Shown here piece after piece: positions 35,492 to 43,528 of a stretch of 64,000 nucleotides of DNA. This stretch comes from Streptomyces liangshanensis (GTDB lineage Bacteria > Actinomycetota > Actinomycetes > Streptomycetales > Streptomycetaceae). The notes under the pieces were generated by a model. That model had not been told where the DNA came from and did not search any database. It was given only the letters and a program-made list of their open reading frames with translations. Positions within the stretch are counted from its first letter, which is position 1. The number at the start of each line of letters is the position of its first letter. The DNA is taken from assembly GCF_011694815.1 (NCBI RefSeq), contig NZ_CP050177.1, positions 3,789,001 to 3,853,000 of the forward strand, in the 5' to 3' direction. A program made the position numbers and the translations under genes.

Positions 35492-35953
35492 ATGAACGAG
35501 ATCAGCGAGGTCGGCGGGATGAAGGTCCGCGTCGCGCGCATCGCCGAGGTTCCCGCCCTGCTGGCCTTCTGGGCCCGGTCGGCCGAGGGCATCAGCATCA
35601 CCGACGACGCCGACGGGGTCAGCCGGCTGCTTGTCCGTGACCCCGAGGCCCTGTTGGTGGCCGAACGGGACGGGGTGATCGTCGGTACGGTCATCGCCGG
35701 TTACGACGGGTGGCGCTGCCATCTGTACCGGCTGGCCGTCGCCCCCGACCACCGCCGCCGGGGCGTCGGGGCGGCGTTGCTCGACGCCGCCCACGAACGC
35801 TTCGTGTCACTGGGCGGCCGCCGGGCCGACGCCATGGTCCTGGACCACAACGAACTCGCCCATCACGCGTGGCGCGCGGCCGGTTACCACGCCGAGGAGC
35901 AGTGGAGCCGCTGGGTCAGGCCCCTCGGCGACGGCGCCTCGTCCGCCGGATGA
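35492..35953 (+). CDS. GNAT-family N-acetyltransferase
   Basis: 153 residues (144 if ATG 35519, which has GAGG upstream, is used). The acetyl-CoA signature is YRLAVAPDHRRRGVGAALLD, then LDHNELAHHAWRAAGYHAEE, typical of ribosomal-protein or small-molecule GNATs. It is divergent from the hydrolase gene across ~155 bp. Confidence 0.85.
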   Translation: MNEISEVGGMKVRVARIAEVPALLAFWARSAEGISITDDADGVSRLLVRDPEALLVAERDGVIVGTVIAGYDGWRCHLYRLAVAPDHRRRGVGAALLDAAHERFVSLGGRRADAMVLDHNELAHHAWRAAGYHAEEQWSRWVRPLGDGASSAG

Positions 35954-35995
35954 CGTGGGGGATTCCGCATGAGGGTGTGTTGTGGGAGGTGAGTT

Positions 35996-36523
35996 GTGGA
36001 TCTCGTCGATCTTTCCGACGGTGACAACAGGGTTCGGGTACGGGTGCGGGGGCGGCACGCGGAGGGCATTCTTCCGCTGCATGACCTGCTCGACGCGGAG
36101 ATCGTCGTGGAGAGCGGCTTTGTCCGCGGGCGGCTCCGTGTGGGCCTCTGTCCGGCGGACCTGGCGTCCTGGTCGGTGGTTCTGGATGCGCTCGACCGGG
36201 GTCAGGACGCCGAGTGGCTGGACCAGGGGAACGGGCCGGTGGTTCGCTTCGAGTTCTCCGACGACGATCGTGATTGCCCCACGGTCCTCGTCGAGGACGC
36301 TTCCGCTTCCGGCGCGTACGTCGGCGTCCCGGTGGCCCTGGAGGGTGAGTGGGTCGAGGAGCAGCGCGAGCACCTGCGCGAGGTGGAGCGGGCCTGGCCC
36401 AGTGAGGTGCTGGTAACGGCGCCGGGTGCTTACGAGTGGCGGAGCGGGTCCGGTCTCGGCGGCGGGAGCGGGTCCGGTCGTGGGAGCGGGAGCGGGAGCG
36501 GGTCCGGTCGCGGGTCCTCGTGA
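35996..36523 (+). CDS. DUF5959 family protein
   Basis: 175 residues starting MDLVDLSDGDNRVRVRVRGR, with VVLDALDRGQDAEWL and VRFEFSDDD. I recognise it as the DUF5959 type found in Streptomyces; function unknown. The C-terminal ~25 residues are Gly/Ser repeats encoded by iterated GGGAGCGGGTCCGGTC. GTG 35996 has GGGAGGTGAG upstream. It lies 42 bp downstream of the GNAT gene. Confidence 0.72.
   Translation: MDLVDLSDGDNRVRVRVRGRHAEGILPLHDLLDAEIVVESGFVRGRLRVGLCPADLASWSVVLDALDRGQDAEWLDQGNGPVVRFEFSDDDRDCPTVLVEDASASGAYVGVPVALEGEWVEEQREHLREVERAWPSEVLVTAPGAYEWRSGSGLGGGSGSGRGSGSGSGSGRGSS
36440..36519. repeat. Gly/Ser-encoding short tandem repeat
   Basis: Iterations of GGGAGC and GGGAGCGGGTCCGGTC within the 3' end of the DUF5959 gene. 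A slippage-prone tract. Confidence 0.6.
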
Positions 36524-36541
36524 CGCGCCGTCAGGGCGGGT

Positions 36542-36567
36542 CCGGGGCGGGGTGTCACCCGCCCCGG
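36542..36567. terminator. Hairpin terminator between convergent genes
   Basis: A perfect 10-bp stem CCGGGGCGGG/CCCGCCCCGG with a 6-nt loop, just after the DUF5959 stop and before the convergent tube-like gene. Confidence 0.65.
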
Positions 36568-36639
36568 TGGAGCGCCCCGGTGGAGGGCCGGGGCGGGTGG
36601 GGGCCGGTCAGGTCCTGCGCGCGGTCGCGTGCTCCTCGG

Positions 36640-37017
36640 TCACTTCTCGATCGTGATGTCGGCGAAGGTGATCACGAACGCGTCGGGGTCGTCGTCCTCG
36701 TCCAAGTGGTAACTCGCGCTGGCCCAGGCGTCGGCGAGGCGGACGCGCCGGGCGGTGGGGGCGGACGGGTCGCCCGCGATGAGGACGACGTCCTGGTGGG
36801 TCTCGGTGTTCTCGACGTCCTCGACCCAGGTGGTGGTCGCGGGATGGCGTACGTCGCCCCGGGTGAGGACCACGTTGCCCCACAACGGCACGGGGGCACT
36901 GGAGTTGGAGGCGAGGAACGCGTCGAAGTCGAGTTCGCTGCCCGTCAGGGTCAGCTTGGTGACCGAGTCGAGCGCTTCCGCGTTGCTGTCGCCGAGGTCG
37001 AGGTGGTACGTGGTCAT
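36640..37017 (-). CDS. Unknown 125-aa protein with possible tail-tube/Hcp-like fold
   Basis: Soluble, acidic, no signal peptide. No firm family. The order of motifs LWGNVVLTRGD, TTWVEDV, DVVLIAGDP, RVRLADAWAS and FVITFADITIEK resembles phage gp19 tail-tube proteins (LKRG...W...VLL...AWP...EVAIETLEL) and the end of Hcp (DPTEEVSLNFSKIEI-like). AGGAG precedes ATG 37017. It lies 59 bp downstream of the PCuAC-like gene, same strand. The fold suggestion is inference from motif spacing only. Confidence 0.6.
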   Translation of the reverse strand: MTTYHLDLGDSNAEALDSVTKLTLTGSELDFDAFLASNSSAPVPLWGNVVLTRGDVRHPATTTWVEDVENTETHQDVVLIAGDPSAPTARRVRLADAWASASYHLDEDDDPDAFVITFADITIEK

Positions 37018-37076
37018 GTCTCTGGTTCTCCTGGTGGCTGGAATCGGCGAGGGGCCGCGGTGGAGGGGGGAGTCCG

Positions 37077-37475
37077 TCAGTAGAGGTCGGGCGAGGTACG
37101 GACGGGGAGCCGCGTCTTGAAGACCGTGCCGTTGTCCAGGAAGAAGATGACGCGGGCGTTGTCCCCCGGCGTGATCAGGCGGGTCGGCTTCTCCAGCATG
37201 AGGTGGTGAGCGCCCGGTACGAACGAGAACTCGCCTTTGGCCGGGAGCGTGACGCCGTCGAGCTTGACCATCTTCGAGCTCTCCGTGTCGGTCACCGTCC
37301 GGTAGATCGTCACGCGCTTGTAGTCGGGACTGGTGATCTTCGAGACCTTGATGTCCTTGCCCCCGGAGTTCTCCAGCCTGATGTAGCCCGCGCCCGGCAG
37401 CGCGTTGGGCAACCAGCGGACCCAGCCGCTCCGCGCCGCGGCCGTGACGTCGAGAGAGATCTTCGACTTCGCCAT
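37077..37475 (-). CDS. PCuAC-like (DUF461) copper-chaperone-type protein without signal peptide
   Basis: 132 residues resembling the cupredoxin-like PCu(A)C fold: AGYIRLENSGGKDIKVSKI, SKMVKLDGVTLPAKGE, FVPGAHHLMLEKPTRLITPG, VIFFLDNGT. The Met in SKM and the HLM segment match positions of the copper ligands (M...x21...HxM). Exported PCuAC proteins carry a Sec or lipoprotein signal; here the protein starts MAKSKISLDV and has none. It probably heads a two-gene operon with 36640-37017. Confidence 0.7.
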   Translation of the reverse strand: MAKSKISLDVTAAARSGWVRWLPNALPGAGYIRLENSGGKDIKVSKITSPDYKRVTIYRTVTDTESSKMVKLDGVTLPAKGEFSFVPGAHHLMLEKPTRLITPGDNARVIFFLDNGTVFKTRLPVRTSPDLY

Positions 37476-37605
37476 CGATGTGCCTTTCCGTTCGCGAGGC
37501 CCTTCGACCCCGTCCGGTGATCACGCTATGCATGCGTTCGGTGACGCACGGATGCTTCCCGTCAAAGATCATCCGATTCGGGGGCCCGGGCACGGCCGTG
37601 GGCGA

Positions 37606-37800
37606 TCACGTCCTGCCCGGCGGTTCGTAGTCGGGGCATAACTTCCGGCCGCACTCGCACTTGGGCCAGCGCAGGGCCGCCCCCGGCACCAGGTCGGCGT
37701 CGCCGCCGGCGGCCTCGGGCTTGCGGACGACCAGGAGGCCGTCCGAGCCGAACTCCTCCGTGAGCCTGGACAGGAAGTGCCTCGCCTTGCTGTGTGTCAT
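37606..37800 (-). CDS. Small Cys-containing protein, 64 aa
   Basis: It ends with KCECGRKLCPDYEPP, a possible Zn-binding knuckle (C-x-C-x4-C). Its ATG overlaps the TGA of the upstream 63-aa gene by 4 nt (37797-37800), which supports both being real and coupled. Function unknown. Confidence 0.6.
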   Translation of the reverse strand: MTHSKARHFLSRLTEEFGSDGLLVVRKPEAAGGDADLVPGAALRWPKCECGRKLCPDYEPPGRT

Positions 37801-37988
37801 TCCGCCACTCGCCTCAATCCGTCCAGGACGCGTTCCAGGAGCTCTTCGGTCACCGGGTCGTACATGCGGGGGACCCGCTCGGGCACGAGCCGCCAGAAGC
37901 CGCCGCCGTGGATCGTGGCCTCAAGTTCCGCCGTACTGTCCGCCGTTCCGGCGGCTCGCTCGCCCATGGGGGGTGTGCCTTCCGTCAT
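37797..37988 (-). CDS. Small hypothetical protein, 63 aa
   Basis: Starts MTEGTPPMGERAAG and contains GGGFWRLVPERVPRMYDP. No family recognised. The start at 37988 has only a weak GGTGA upstream. Coupled to the 64-aa gene by an ATGA overlap and divergent from the XRE regulator at 38086 across 97 bp. Confidence 0.5.
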   Translation of the reverse strand: MTEGTPPMGERAAGTADSTAELEATIHGGGFWRLVPERVPRMYDPVTEELLERVLDGLRRVAE

Positions 37989-38085
37989 CGCAATGTCACC
38001 GTCTGTGCAACAAGCATCGGCAACTCTGCGTAGGATCAGAAGCCATTTCCCTCCCAATCCGCCCACGGGGATAAGGGGTTCCGGC

Positions 38086-38916
38086 ATGGCACCACGACCG
38101 CGCGAGCTGACACCCGACCGTTCGGCCCGCCATCTGTTCGGCTCGGAGATGCGAAGGCTGCGCGAACAGGCCGGGATGAGCTTGGAGAGCCTGGCGAGCG
38201 TGGTGCGGTACGCGAAGAGTTCGCTGGCGCGGTACGAGACCGCCGACGCGATGATCCCCCCGGACCTCGCCGAACGCCTGGACGCCGCCTTCGGCACGGA
38301 CGGGTTGTTCGTGAAGCTGTACAGCCTGGCGAGGCACGAGATCCATCCGGACCAGTTCCGGAGGCTGATGGAGCTGGAGACGCAGGCACGGCTGATCCAG
38401 GAGTACTCGGGTCAGCTGGTGCCGGGGCTCGTGCAGACCGAGGGTTACGCGCGCGCCCTGTTCGAGGTCCACCACCCGCGGGCGACGGATGACGAGATCA
38501 ACGAGTTGGTGACGGCTCGGATGAGCCGACAAAGCCTGCTCACGGCGGACCCCGCGCCTGACTTCTTCGCCATTCTCGATGAGGCGGTGTTGCGACGATC
38601 GTTCGGCGGCCCCGCCGTCATGCGGGAGCAACTGGCCCGGCTGCTCGACCTGACGCTCACCTCTACCAGCGTCTTGCAAGTTCTCCCGTTCGAGCATGGG
38701 GGACACGCCATGGCCGGGGGCTCGGTGAAGCTGATGACTCTGGGAAACGGCACGCAAGTTGTCTGGGAGGAGAACAGTGTCACTGGCACGTTGTTCGAGG
38801 AAAAGCATGTCGTGACTGCGCGCCATCGGACCTACGATCTGCTGAGGGCGTGTGCCCTGTCGCCCAAGGAGGCGGCAAAGATGATCGAGTCCGCGATGGA
38901 GGCCCTACCGACATGA
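38086..38916 (+). CDS. XRE-family regulator with DUF5753 domain
   Basis: 276 residues. The HTH region is at ~15-70 (FGSEMRRLREQAGMSLESLA, KSSLARYETADAM). DUF5753 follows with LVPGLVQTEGYARAL, RMSRQSLL, FFAILDEAVLRRSFGG and VLQVLPFEHGGHA. AAGGGG precedes ATG 38086. It is coupled to the following DUF397 gene by an ATGA overlap. WhiJ-like regulatory pair. Confidence 0.9.
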   Translation: MAPRPRELTPDRSARHLFGSEMRRLREQAGMSLESLASVVRYAKSSLARYETADAMIPPDLAERLDAAFGTDGLFVKLYSLARHEIHPDQFRRLMELETQARLIQEYSGQLVPGLVQTEGYARALFEVHHPRATDDEINELVTARMSRQSLLTADPAPDFFAILDEAVLRRSFGGPAVMREQLARLLDLTLTSTSVLQVLPFEHGGHAMAGGSVKLMTLGNGTQVVWEENSVTGTLFEEKHVVTARHRTYDLLRACALSPKEAAKMIESAMEALPT

Positions 38917-39119
38917 GCGCCACCCCCAGGCTCACCCACGCCGTGTGGGTCAAGTCGTCGTTCAGCGGCACCGGCGGCAACAATTGCCTCGAATGGGCAC
39001 CCGCCCACGGCAACGTCATCCCGGTCCGGGACAGCAAGGATCCCGCCGGCCCCGCCCTCCTCCTTGCCCCCGCCGCCTGGGCCACCTTCGTCGCGTACGC
39101 CGCGCGCCACACGGTGTAG
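38913..39119 (+). CDS. DUF397 domain protein
   Basis: 68 residues with WVKSSFSGTGGNNCLEWA, VIPVRDSKDPAGPALLLAP and AWATFVAYAA. ATG 38913 overlaps the regulator stop by 4 nt. A close paralogue lies at 39790-39996. Confidence 0.92.
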   Translation: MSATPRLTHAVWVKSSFSGTGGNNCLEWAPAHGNVIPVRDSKDPAGPALLLAPAAWATFVAYAARHTV

Positions 39120-39231
39120 GGCGAACGCGCCTCGCCTCCTGGCCAGTTGGCGGATTCAGGGTGATTGGCTGGTATGTGACGCGGGCATGATTGCCGTCTG
39201 TTCAGAGGCAATCGTCCGAGGGGGGCGCCAC

Positions 39232-39738
39232 ATGGCGTTCGGAAGCAGCATCGTCATGGATCAGCCGAGAACCTACTTCGCCCACATACTGAGTGCGCGT
39301 GGGGTCGCGGTCCTCGTCACCAACCACCAGGTCCAACCGCTTCCCGTACGGCCCAGGAAAGGCAACCGCACGAGCGGAATCGTTTGCTCGGCCTGCGGCG
39401 AACAGTTCCTGGTGACCGTCGACAGCTGTGCCCGTACGACCGCGCTGCGCGTGCGCTACTTCGTCGTCGGGCTTGTCCTCCTGGCCCTCTCCGCCTTCCT
39501 GCTCTGGCTGACCTTCGGCGTCGGCATGCAGCCGGACGGCCCGGATCTCGACCTGGATCCGGACAACGCCTCGTGGTACGGGTACACCGGCATAACCGGG
39601 GTTCTTCTCCCCATCTTCGGCCTCGGCCTCCTGCTCCACTCCCGGCGGTACGACGGTGTCGGCAAGCTCCGCCGTATCGGCGCGAACGGAAGGCCGTCCA
39701 AACTCGTGCCGGGGCACAAGCTCCTGCCGAACAAGTAG
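39232..39738 (+). CDS. Membrane protein with N-terminal zinc-ribbon-like segment
   Basis: 168 residues. CSACGEQ...VDSC (~residues 48-64) resembles a half zinc ribbon. Two transmembrane helices follow (YFVVGLVLLALSAFLLWLTF and ITGVLLPIFGLGLLL), then a basic C-terminal tail. GAGGGGGG precedes ATG 39232. It lies between two DUF397 genes. No family recognised. Confidence 0.7.
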   Translation: MAFGSSIVMDQPRTYFAHILSARGVAVLVTNHQVQPLPVRPRKGNRTSGIVCSACGEQFLVTVDSCARTTALRVRYFVVGLVLLALSAFLLWLTFGVGMQPDGPDLDLDPDNASWYGYTGITGVLLPIFGLGLLLHSRRYDGVGKLRRIGANGRPSKLVPGHKLLPNK

Positions 39739-39789
39739 GAACGTCGGAGTCGGCGGAGTTCATCCGAGCAGCGACGGAGGCACATCCTC

Positions 39790-39996
39790 ATGCGGACCAC
39801 CCTTGACCTGACCCGCGCCCAGTGGGTCAAGTCCACCTACAGCAACGGCAACGGCGGCGGTTGCGTGGAGTGGGCGCCCACCCACGGCCACCTCATCCCC
39901 GTCCGCGACAGCAAGAACCCCGCCGGCCCCGCCCTCCTCCTCGCCCCCGCCGCCTGGGCCGCGTTCGTCGCGTACGCCGCGCGCCACGCGGGGTAG
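39790..39996 (+). CDS. DUF397 domain protein (orphan copy)
   Basis: 68 residues with WVKSTYSNGNGGGCVEWA, LIPVRDSKNPAGPALLLAP and AWAAFVAYAARH. Very similar to the DUF397 protein 0.7 kb upstream, so a local duplication. No XRE gene is directly adjacent. Confidence 0.9.
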   Translation: MRTTLDLTRAQWVKSTYSNGNGGGCVEWAPTHGHLIPVRDSKNPAGPALLLAPAAWAAFVAYAARHAG

Positions 39997-40111
39997 GGCG
40001 CGGCGCGTCCCCCTCTCCGGCGCCCCCGCCTGCCCTCGCGCGCGGCTGGCTACGATGAGCGTTCGCAGTGGGCGGGTTCGGAGCGGGCGGGGGCGGCGGG
40101 AGGTGGGCGTG

Positions 40112-40498
40112 ATGGGAGATCCGCGGGAATCGTCGCGTCGGCGGGGGCAGGGGGAACTGGAGGTCCAGGTCCTCTCCGCCCTGCGGGCGTCCCCCGGGCC
40201 GGCGAGCACGGCATGGGTACGGCAGGAACTCGGGGACGGTCTCGCGTACACCACGGTCATCACGATCCTGACCCGGCTGCTGGTCAAGGGCGTCGTGACG
40301 CGGGAGAAGTCGGGGCGTTCCTTCGTCTGGTCGCCGGTCGCCGCCGAGGCCGACCTGGCCGCGCTGCGGATGCGCAAGGTGCTGGACGGGGAGAGCGACC
40401 GGGAGGCCGTGCTCGCCAGCTTCGTCACCGCGCTGCCGCGGGACGACGAGCTGCTCCTGCGGGAACTGCTGCGCGGCGAGCGGGAACAGGAGAACTGA
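40112..40498 (+). CDS. BlaI/MecI/CopY-family repressor
   Basis: 128 residues. Winged helix: GELEVQVLSALRASPGPAST, YTTVITILTRLLVKGVV, REKSGRSFVWSPVA, and a C-terminal dimerisation helix bundle (DELLLRELLRG). GGGAGG precedes ATG 40112. BlaI repressors bind TACA/TGTA dyads and are usually inactivated by an M56 membrane protease; the M56 gene follows 5 bp later. Confidence 0.9.
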   Translation: MGDPRESSRRRGQGELEVQVLSALRASPGPASTAWVRQELGDGLAYTTVITILTRLLVKGVVTREKSGRSFVWSPVAAEADLAALRMRKVLDGESDREAVLASFVTALPRDDELLLRELLRGEREQEN

Positions 40499-40503
40499 CC
40501 GGC

Positions 40504-41433
40504 GTGGGGCTCTTCGTCTTCCTCCCCCTCGTCCTGCCGCTCACGGCCTGGCCCGTGGCGCGGCTCGCCGAACACCATCTCCACCCGCGCGGCGCGACGT
40601 TGCTGCTGACGGCGGCGGCCGGTGTGCTGGCCGTGTGCAGCACCCTGTGCCTGGGCCTGCTGATGGTCGTGGGCACCGCCACACTGCCCGGGAACCCGCT
40701 CCCGGACGGCTGGTCGGACCCCGAGGTGCGGGAGGCGGTGCCGTACGACGAGGTCGCGGGCAAGGCCGCCATCCCGGCGCTGGCCGTGGCCGTCGCCGCC
40801 TGTCTGCGGACCGTGTGGCGGCACCGGCGGGTACGGCGCCAGGTGGTCCGCGCCCTGGCGGGACTGCCGGACAGGGAGGTGGCGGTGCTTCCCGACGCGG
40901 CGCCGTACGCCTACGCGCTCCCGGGGCGGCGCGGGCGGGTGGTGGTGTCGCGGGGGATGCTGGCGTGCCTCCAAGGCCGCGAGAGACGCGCCGTGTTCGC
41001 GCACGAACGCGCGCACCTGACCGGTCGCCACCACCGCTTCCTGCTGGTCGTACGCCTGGCGGCGCAGGTCAACCCGTTCCTGCGCCCCCTGCGCACGGCG
41101 GTCGCCTACACGACGGAGCGGTGGGCGGACGAGGACGGCGCCGAAGTGATCGGCAGCCGGCGGGCGATGGCCCTGGCGGTGGGCAAGGCGGCCCTGGTCT
41201 CGCAGGGCGCGCCCGTGGCCACCCTGGCGGGCTTCGCCACGCCTGGGCCCGTACCGCGGCGGGTGGCGGCGCTCCTGGGGCCGGCCCCGGCGGTGCGGCA
41301 GTGGCCGCCGGTGTGCACCGCCGTGGGGCTGGCGGCGTGGACGGCGGCGGGCGGCGCCACGGTGTCGGCCCTGTCCTCGGCCAACTCGGCGGTCACCCTG
41401 TTCCTCGTCCTCAAGGCGGCCACGCCGCTCTGA
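40504..41433 (+). CDS. M56-family (BlaR1-like) membrane metalloprotease
   Basis: 309 residues. About four transmembrane segments with the zinc protease motif HERAH (167-171) in VFAHERAHLTGRHHRF, preceded by the family phrase GRVVVSRGMLACL. No penicillin-binding sensor domain is present, so this is the short actinobacterial form of unknown signal. GTG 40504 starts 5 bp after the BlaI stop, with AGGAG inside the BlaI end. Confidence 0.88.
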   Translation: MGLFVFLPLVLPLTAWPVARLAEHHLHPRGATLLLTAAAGVLAVCSTLCLGLLMVVGTATLPGNPLPDGWSDPEVREAVPYDEVAGKAAIPALAVAVAACLRTVWRHRRVRRQVVRALAGLPDREVAVLPDAAPYAYALPGRRGRVVVSRGMLACLQGRERRAVFAHERAHLTGRHHRFLLVVRLAAQVNPFLRPLRTAVAYTTERWADEDGAEVIGSRRAMALAVGKAALVSQGAPVATLAGFATPGPVPRRVAALLGPAPAVRQWPPVCTAVGLAAWTAAGGATVSALSSANSAVTLFLVLKAATPL

Positions 41434-41856
41434 GGTCACGGCGGGTGGCGGGCGGCGGAGTTGCCGGTCGGCCGGGGCGAGGGGATCGCCGGCCGGCCGG
41501 GGGCGAGGGGCGCGCTCGGTGCGGGGCGGAGGCCGGTGAGGCGCCGCAACCGGGGGCGAGGGGCTGCGGCCGGTAAGGGGCCGCGAGAGTCGGCGGCCGG
41601 GGGCGAGGGGCGAAGGCCGGTGCGGGGCGGAGGCCGTACGCCTGGCCGCCGGTACGCGGGGGACGCCCCGCTCCGCGTACGCGGCGGACGGTCGCCCGGT
41701 ATCCGTACGCGGGGACGCCCGGTATCCGTACGCGTGCGCCCGGGGGCCGTACCCGCGCCCGGGGCCGTACCCGCGCCCGCACCCCGCCCCGCGCCACCGC
41801 CCCCTCACCCCGCTCCGCGCGCGCAGCGCCTCCCCCCCGCCCGCGGCGCGTCGGGC
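41434..41856. repeat. Intergenic region with several direct repeats
   Basis: 423 bp without a gene. GGCCGGGGGCGAGGGGCG occurs at 41495 and 41595, with a third partial copy near 41549 and GTGCGGGGCGGAGGCCG following two of them. CCGGTATCCGTACGCG occurs twice (near 41697 and 41719). An exact 18-bp unit GGGGCCGTACCCGCGCCC is tandemly duplicated at 41743-41778. No RNA gene recognised. Confidence 0.65.
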
Positions 41857-42312
41857 TTACAGGTCGAACTCGTGCGGGGGCAGGCCCAGGGTGTGGCAGG
41901 CCTCCCTGACCACGGCCTGTTCCGTCTTGTCGAAGTCGCCGTCCGCGCCGCCGATGACGATGCCGATCTGGACGACCGCCCGGGCCTCGGCGGGCTTCTT
42001 CGCCGCCTTGGCGATCTCCTGCAACACGCTGACCTTGCCGAAGTCGAAGTCGGCGAGGAGCTTGTTCAGGTTGTCGTCGAACCTCCGCTGGAGGTCGGCG
42101 GCGGGGAAGTTCTGGAGCACCTCGTTGGTGCTGATGAGCTGGGCGACCCGACGCCGTTCCGACGGGTCGATCGTGCCGTCCGCGGCGGCGACCAGCGCGC
42201 AGATCGCCATGCTGGCGTCGCGGAACGCGCCGCTCTTCAGGTCGTTCTTCTTCGCGACGAGTTGCGTCTGCATCGTCGAGGCGGATTCCTTGAGGCGATC
42301 CCAGAGGGCCAT
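41857..42312 (-). CDS. TerB-family tellurite-resistance-like protein
   Basis: 151 residues, all-helical. Two acidic loops are typical of TerB: AAADGTIDPSERRRV and GGADGDFDKTEQAVV, plus LQEIAKAAKKPAEA. ATG 42312 has GGAG upstream. Preceded 63 bp upstream by a palindromic operator shared with the Spo0M operon. TerB proteins take part in envelope-stress/tellurium complexes; the exact role here is unknown. Confidence 0.88.
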   Translation of the reverse strand: MALWDRLKESASTMQTQLVAKKNDLKSGAFRDASMAICALVAAADGTIDPSERRRVAQLISTNEVLQNFPAADLQRRFDDNLNKLLADFDFGKVSVLQEIAKAAKKPAEARAVVQIGIVIGGADGDFDKTEQAVVREACHTLGLPPHEFDL

Positions 42313-42374
42313 GTCAGCTCCGAACGTCATCGGGGACGCCCCGGGGCGGCACGGGCCGTCCCGGGGCGTTCAAT

Positions 42375-42392
42375 TTCTACATCACTGTAGAA
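42375..42392. promoter_or_regulatory. Operator TTCTACA-N4-TGTAGAA (copy 1)
   Basis: Perfect 7-bp arms around TCAC, upstream of terB. The same arms occur at 43790-43807. Strongly suggests a common dimeric repressor for the two transcription units. Confidence 0.75.
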
Positions 42393-42458
42393 GTTAGCAG
42401 GGGTCGGGCCGCCGTGGGGGCGGCCCCGCCCCTCGGGCCGCCGCCGGAGCGGCCCCCC

Positions 42459-43490
42459 TCAGCCCTCGTCCTCCTCCTCGCCCTCGTCGTCCCCCTCGAA
42501 GGCGTCGCCGATCTCGTCGACGACCTCCGCCGCCACCAGGCCTCCGACCACCCCCACCGCGAGGCCGGCCGCCCCGGCCGCGACGACCGTGCCCATGCCG
42601 GGACCGGAACGGCGCTGCCCTTCGCGGTGTTCGTGATGCTCGTGGTGGCCGTACGCGCCGCCGTACCCGGTCGCCGGGGCGGCGTGCGGGTCGCCGTATC
42701 CGTACGGCGCGGGGGCGGTCCGCCGGTCGACGAGTTGCCGGATCCAGGTGTCGACCAGCGCGTTCCAGTCACTCCGGCCGGCCTCCGCGTGGCTGACCGT
42801 GAAGCGGGCGATCGCGTCCTGGCCGGAGGTGAAGAGGCCGCTCCGCTTGTCCGCCTCCATCACGACCTCGACGCCCGCCGGACCGGCGAGGAAGGTCACC
42901 TCGATCTCGTTGACCACGCGCGCGTACTCGGGCGCCGGGGTCAACTCGATCTCCTGGTAGAACGGCAACCCCTGCCCCGTACCGCCGATACGGCCCCACT
43001 CCAGGTCGGCGGACCTGAAGCCGTGACCGAGCTGCCCCAGGGCCTCCAGGACCGCTTCCTGCACGGGCAGCGGCCCGACGGCGAGCGGGTCGAGGTCGCC
43101 CTTGTCCCTGGCGCCGGCGATCGCGAGTTCGGTGCGCACGCCGAGCACGATCCCGAGCGGCTGCCCGTGAAGCTCCGTCACCGGCGTCTCCCACGGCAGG
43201 GTCACGGCGAAGGGGACACTGCGCGACTCGCCCTCGCCCAGGCGGAAGCCGCCCCCCACCGTGAAGCGCTCGAAGACGACGCCTCCCTCGTGCTCCCCGC
43301 CGTCCTGCTCGACCTCAACCCGGGCGACCAGTTCCAGGCCGATCCGCTCGATGTCGAACGCGGCGTCGCCGCCCCGGAGATGGACCTGTCCCGTCAGACC
43401 GCCACCCGGCAGCGCGGGCCCCGGGTCAAGGACCGTGTCCACCGTCGGGCCGCCCACGCCGAGCGACCCGAGCAGTCGTTTGAACACCAT
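42459..43490 (-). CDS. Spo0M-family sporulation-control protein
   Basis: 343 residues. An arrestin-like Spo0M fold occupies ~1-235 (MVFKRLLGSLGVGGPTVDTV, GLTGQVHLRGGDAAFDIERI, VPFAVTLPWETPVTEL, RSGLFTSGQD). A Tyr/Gly/His-rich linker follows, then a hydrophobic segment (GTVVAAGAAGLAVGVVGGLV) and a very acidic tail. Extended compared with Bacillus Spo0M by the tail. Second gene of the operon starting at 43747, 38 bp after the 72-aa gene. Confidence 0.9.
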   Translation of the reverse strand: MVFKRLLGSLGVGGPTVDTVLDPGPALPGGGLTGQVHLRGGDAAFDIERIGLELVARVEVEQDGGEHEGGVVFERFTVGGGFRLGEGESRSVPFAVTLPWETPVTELHGQPLGIVLGVRTELAIAGARDKGDLDPLAVGPLPVQEAVLEALGQLGHGFRSADLEWGRIGGTGQGLPFYQEIELTPAPEYARVVNEIEVTFLAGPAGVEVVMEADKRSGLFTSGQDAIARFTVSHAEAGRSDWNALVDTWIRQLVDRRTAPAPYGYGDPHAAPATGYGGAYGHHEHHEHREGQRRSGPGMGTVVAAGAAGLAVGVVGGLVAAEVVDEIGDAFEGDDEGEEEDEG

Positions 43491-43528
43491 CGCGGCGTTC
43501 TCTCCTCACGTGTAGTCGCGCCGTACGG

